From: Saprospira grandis
Lineage (GTDB): Bacteria; Bacteroidota; Bacteroidia; Chitinophagales; Saprospiraceae
Direction of reading: 5' to 3'
Assembly: GCF_027594745.1 (NCBI RefSeq)
Contig: NZ_CP110854.1
Coordinates: forward strand, 682,001 to 746,000
DNA length: 64,000 nt
Both the position numbers and the translations under genes were made by a program. The notes below the pieces were generated by a model, which did no database searches, was not told the DNA's origin, and saw only the letters and a program-made list of their open reading frames with translations. Of this stretch, positions 61,323 through 64,000 are shown piece after piece (the stretch's first letter is position 1; the number at the start of each line of letters is the position of its first letter).

Positions 61323-61796
61323 GATTTAATCGCGCTGCTTTGGTCGTAGTTTGCTATGAATTTTTGGCTAGGCTAGCTATTTTTTAAGGGCATAGCCTTC
61401 GCTATGGCCGAGAAAAATAGGGCCGACTAGCGGGAAATTGCTGCAAACTATAAAAGTGAGTGCGTTTAAATTTGGCTATTGCCTGCGGGCCTTCGGCCCT
61501 GTAGAACCGTATAGTTGGTATTCGTCGCTACGCTCCTCATTTGTTGTTATGTCCCCCCCCCACCCACCCCTCTGCGAGATTCCTTAAGGAATCTCTTGGG
61601 GAGGCTGGCCCAACTCCCCCATCAGCCGAAGGCTGATTGTTATAGACTGAGGAGCGAAGCGAGGAAGGCCATGCTGGGCGCTTTGGCCCCCAAGGCCAAA
61701 GGAGCCCAGCCCCCAGGCGGGGGCGGCGAAAGGAAAAACCCAAAACTGAAATGAAATATTTTGAGGGCCTATTTAGAAAAGCGCAAAAAAGAAGGT
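61323..61796. other. Gene-free stretch with several palindromes
   Basis: No gene recognised. It holds a GGGCC-ttc-GGCCC hairpin followed by the flank also seen at element 1 (near 61483-61513), an imperfect inverted repeat with arms 61525-61539 and 61648-61662, a C-run tract at 61553-61570, a perfect 20-bp palindrome at 61576-61595, and CAGCC-gaa-GGCTG at about 61623-61635. It may be the remnant of another small mobile or structured element. Confidence 0.55.
61553..61570 (-). other. G-quadruplex motif on the minus strand
   Basis: Minus strand reads GGGG-T-GGG-T followed by nine G, which satisfies four runs of three G with loops of 1-3. Confidence 0.6.
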
Positions 61797-62010
61797 GGCC
61801 GCCGCCCACCGCCGGCCGGGCGCGCTTGGCGCGAGCCGGCGAAGCTTGAAGCCGCAAAGCGGCTTGTAGCTGAGCCGCAGGGCAGACCGGCCTAGGGGCC
61901 TGTAGGGGTGGCCGAAGGCCAGACCGAGCTTTTGAGCAAAGCGAAAAAGCGATGGGCCGAGCAGAACTGCGAGCCCCAAAAGGGCCCGGCCGCCAAAGGC
62001 GGCAGGCCCC
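61797..62010 (-). repeat. Structured intergenic element, copy 16 (terminal pair CT/AG) with GC-rich extension
   Basis: Sense strand starts GGGGCCTGCC and ends CCTAGGCC near 61889. Hairpins GCCGCC-ttt-GGCGGC, GCTTTT-(11 nt)-AAAAGC, TGGCC-ttc-GGCCA. Beyond it lie AAGCCGC-aaa-GCGGCTT and a nested GC palindrome (61797-61855). It lies upstream of, and antisense to, the cupin gene. Confidence 0.82.
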
Positions 62011-62118
62011 AAAAAAGAAAGTTTAAACAAACGTTTAGGCTATTTCTGGATAAAAGCAGACATTACTTTTTGCTTCTGCTCGATAAGTTTTATCTTAAAA
62101 AAAGTAAAACAAGCAAAT

Positions 62119-62484
62119 ATGTCCAGATACTTTAAAGCCGCCCAAGAAAGTCCCGCTTTCTTGGCAGGAGATGCTACCCTTTTGCAAGAAATTGCCCACC
62201 CACTAAAAGATAATTGGCCCATAGGCTATAGCTTGGCCAAAGCCCAACTAGATGTCGGCCAAGCCAGTCTGCCCCACAGACTAAAAAGCAGTGAGCTCTA
62301 TTATGTAATCTCGGGAGCCGCCAGCATTTTTATTGATGGCCAAGAACAAACCCTGCAAGCAGGCGATTGCTGCCTAGTGCCCGCCCAAGCCGAGCAATAT
62401 GTGCAGCAAAAAGGCGATCAGCCCTTTCATTTTCTTTGTATTGTAGAACCCTATTGGCAAGAAAATGATGAAGATATCCTATAA
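62119..62484 (+). CDS. Cupin-domain protein
   Basis: 121 residues, single small beta-barrel cupin (about 35-112), cytoplasmic. Motif 1 is partly degenerate: LPHRLKSSELYYVISG gives one His and one Glu, with Arg-Leu between; motif 2 is AGDCCLVPAQAEQYV followed by His in PFHFLCIVEP. A mononuclear metal site is possible but not certain. Cupins of this size can be isomerases, dioxygenases or small-molecule sensors; the substrate cannot be told. The start MSRYFKAAQESP at 62119 is the only good one. It overlaps the next gene by about 20 bp, so the two are translationally coupled. Confidence 0.87.
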   Translation: MSRYFKAAQESPAFLAGDATLLQEIAHPLKDNWPIGYSLAKAQLDVGQASLPHRLKSSELYYVISGAASIFIDGQEQTLQAGDCCLVPAQAEQYVQQKGDQPFHFLCIVEPYWQENDEDIL

Positions 62485-64000
62485 ACTCCCCCTGCTTTTC
62501 TTTCTCTTTCTTTGGAGCCTCCCACAGCTACTTTTGGGACAAGAAAAAGAACGCATAGACAGCCTAAAACGCCTAGGACAAGAAGAAAGCGTTTTGGGCG
62601 CCCTGAGCTATAGCCAATGGGCCAAAAAAGTATTTAAAAGCAAAAATTATAGTGAAGCCCTTCAGCTTTTTGAAGAGGAAATTCGCTGTAGAAGCCATTT
62701 GCCCGATACCGGCGAACTGCCTACGCTTAAGGTCCGCGCCCATTATAATGCTAGCCTAATGGCTAGAGTAATTGGCCAATATGAATTGGCTAAAAAGCAT
62801 GGCTTTGCCTGCCTCAATAGCAGCAAAAAACTATTGGGAGAAAAAGATGTAGAAACCCTAGATGCCTATCGACTCCTTGCCGATATTGGCTATTATAGTC
62901 AGGCCTATGAACTAGAACAAAACTATGGCGACACCGCCCTTTGGCTTTGTGAATCCGCCAGCCCCCTAGACAGCAGCCGCTATACTAGCCTGCTGGTTTT
63001 GCAAGCCGCCCGAGAAATCAAAAAAGGCTTTTATGTAGAAGGCGAACAGCTCCTAAAAAAAGCCCTGGCCATAGAACAACAACGCCCCAAAGATAACCTC
63101 AAGGTCCAAAAAAGCTTGGCCAAAATCTATAATGACTTAGCCGTCATTTCTGATTATCAAGACCGCTTTGGAGCCGCCCTTAGCTTTTATAATAAAGCCC
63201 TAGCCCTGCGCAAAAGTACAGGCGGAGAAGAACAACTCTCGCTAATTTGGCTCTATGATAATATGGGCGTGCTCTACCACCGTATGGACCGCCCCCTCGA
63301 TGCACTAGAGTACCAACATCAGGCCCTAGATATTGCCAAAAAACTAATTGGCGAAGACCACCCTCGCTATGCCTTGGTCTTGCAGCATTCTGCAGTATCT
63401 TTTGAAAAACTCAAGCAATATGGACAGGCCGAAAAACGCCTAAAAAAAGCGATTCAGATTTATACCCAAAGCCTAGCCGCAGACCACCCCAAAGTAAGTA
63501 CCGCCAAAATGAGGCTGGCCAAGTTTAAATCTAAGCAGGACTGGCCAGCAGCCCAAGCCCTCTTTCAAGAAGCAGAAAATATTCTGCTCCAAAATCCAGA
63601 GAGAAACGCTCCCGCCCTAGCCGACCTCTATTTTGAGTGGGCCGATGCCGCTGACAAGCATAAATTAGGGCCTGTTATTTTAGAAAAAACAACCCTCGCC
63701 CTAGCTGAAAACCGATTCCAAACAAAAGATGGCTACCGAGAACCGCGTCTGGCCTTGCGTTGCTGGACCCTCTGGCTGAAGTACGCTAGTTCAGCTGATT
63801 TTGGACCTAAAAAACAAGCGCTATTTGCCCTACAAAGCAATATTCATCGACAATTAGAGCGTAGCGCCAACCAAAGCGATAAACAACTGCTGCTCTCTAC
63901 TGCCAAGCATTTTTATGGCGCCTATATTGACCATATTTACCGCTACAAAGAGCAATATCTCCAAAAAGAAGAGATGCGCAACCAACTCTTGGCCCTCTTT
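62465..64000 (+). CDS. Exported TPR-repeat protein (partial, C-terminus beyond window)
   Basis: About 511 residues visible, open to the right edge. ATG codons at 62465 and 62468 both lead into a signal peptide (MKISYKLPLLFFLFLWSLPQLLLGQ). The mature part contains many TPR-like pairs from about residue 45 to 370, for example YNDLAVISDYQDRFGAALSFY and YDNMGVLYHRMDRPLDALEY, of the TPR_12 type. In Bacteroidota such arrays often precede a C-terminal CHAT protease domain, which would be off-window here. Not seen directly, so only a suggestion. The gene overlaps the cupin stop and forms one transcription unit with it. Confidence 0.85.
   Translation, partial: MMKISYKLPLLFFLFLWSLPQLLLGQEKERIDSLKRLGQEESVLGALSYSQWAKKVFKSKNYSEALQLFEEEIRCRSHLPDTGELPTLKVRAHYNASLMARVIGQYELAKKHGFACLNSSKKLLGEKDVETLDAYRLLADIGYYSQAYELEQNYGDTALWLCESASPLDSSRYTSLLVLQAAREIKKGFYVEGEQLLKKALAIEQQRPKDNLKVQKSLAKIYNDLAVISDYQDRFGAALSFYNKALALRKSTGGEEQLSLIWLYDNMGVLYHRMDRPLDALEYQHQALDIAKKLIGEDHPRYALVLQHSAVSFEKLKQYGQAEKRLKKAIQIYTQSLAADHPKVSTAKMRLAKFKSKQDWPAAQALFQEAENILLQNPERNAPALADLYFEWADAADKHKLGPVILEKTTLALAENRFQTKDGYREPRLALRCWTLWLKYASSADFGPKKQALFALQSNIHRQLERSANQSDKQLLLSTAKHFYGAYIDHIYRYKEQYLQKEEMRNQLLALF

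Noticed and set aside
1..64000. tRNA, rRNA or parS sites
   Set aside because: None was recognised by eye; tRNAscan-SE and a parS pattern search would be needed to exclude them.

Overview
The window looks like chromosome of a marine gliding member of Bacteroidota, most like Saprospira (an inference from gene content, not a database match). The signs are a gliding-associated giant protein built of SprB-type repeats, a second giant adhesin ending in a type IX secretion (T9SS) sorting domain, a DPP11-type S46 peptidase, a parB-DUF5683 pair, a SusC/FecA-style TonB receptor, and promoters of the Bacteroidota form TTTG-(18/19)-TAnnTTTG upstream of lpdA and ahcY. No rRNA, tRNA, CRISPR array, integrase or transposase was recognised.

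Layout. 1-6013 (-): 5' two thirds or more of a giant SprB-repeat surface protein, cut by the window edge. 6278-8792: small secreted protein, a BlaR1-like M56 protease with its BlaI-like repressor, and a lipoprotein glucosaminidase. 9013-14195: prolyl oligopeptidase, DUF4332 protein, dihydrolipoamide dehydrogenase, GrpB protein. 14262-22474: RNase R with an unusual C-terminal domain, an unknown protein, S-adenosylhomocysteinase, a zinc alcohol dehydrogenase and two FKBP prolyl isomerases. 22747-34369: PriA, then a 2862-residue adhesin made of 29 Ig-like (BIG2) repeats. 34370-35340: a long intergenic stretch with a 42-bp tandem array. 35341-39775: three more FKBP genes (two are recent duplicates) and a YbiT-like ABC-F protein. 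40024-46271: MG2-domain secreted protein, PepSY membrane protein and TonB receptor, probably metal or cofactor uptake. 46517-54221: DPP11-like peptidase, TPR protein, TruB, TilS and an NtrC-type regulator without a recognisable DNA-binding domain. 54580-56900: parB, DUF5683 and a barrel-like protein. 56959-59197: two paralogous long coiled-coil proteins. 59348-64000: polytopic membrane protein, cupin, and a TPR protein cut by the right edge.

The most unusual feature is a family of 16 GC-rich intergenic elements of about 120-165 bp (one with a longer GC-rich flank). All 16 keep a terminal stem whose bases change in compensated pairs (GGCCT/AGGCC, GGCTG/CAGCC, GGCTT/AAGCC, GGCCC/GGGCC). Most also carry up to three internal hairpins whose sequence differs from copy to copy while the pairing is kept, around a conserved core. 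Nine of 16 follow a gene 3' end in the same orientation, and in three of these the element lies between the stop codon and the likely terminator, so it should be transcribed as 3' UTR. Element strand is given in the sense that starts GGGGC and ends near AGGCC or CAGCC.
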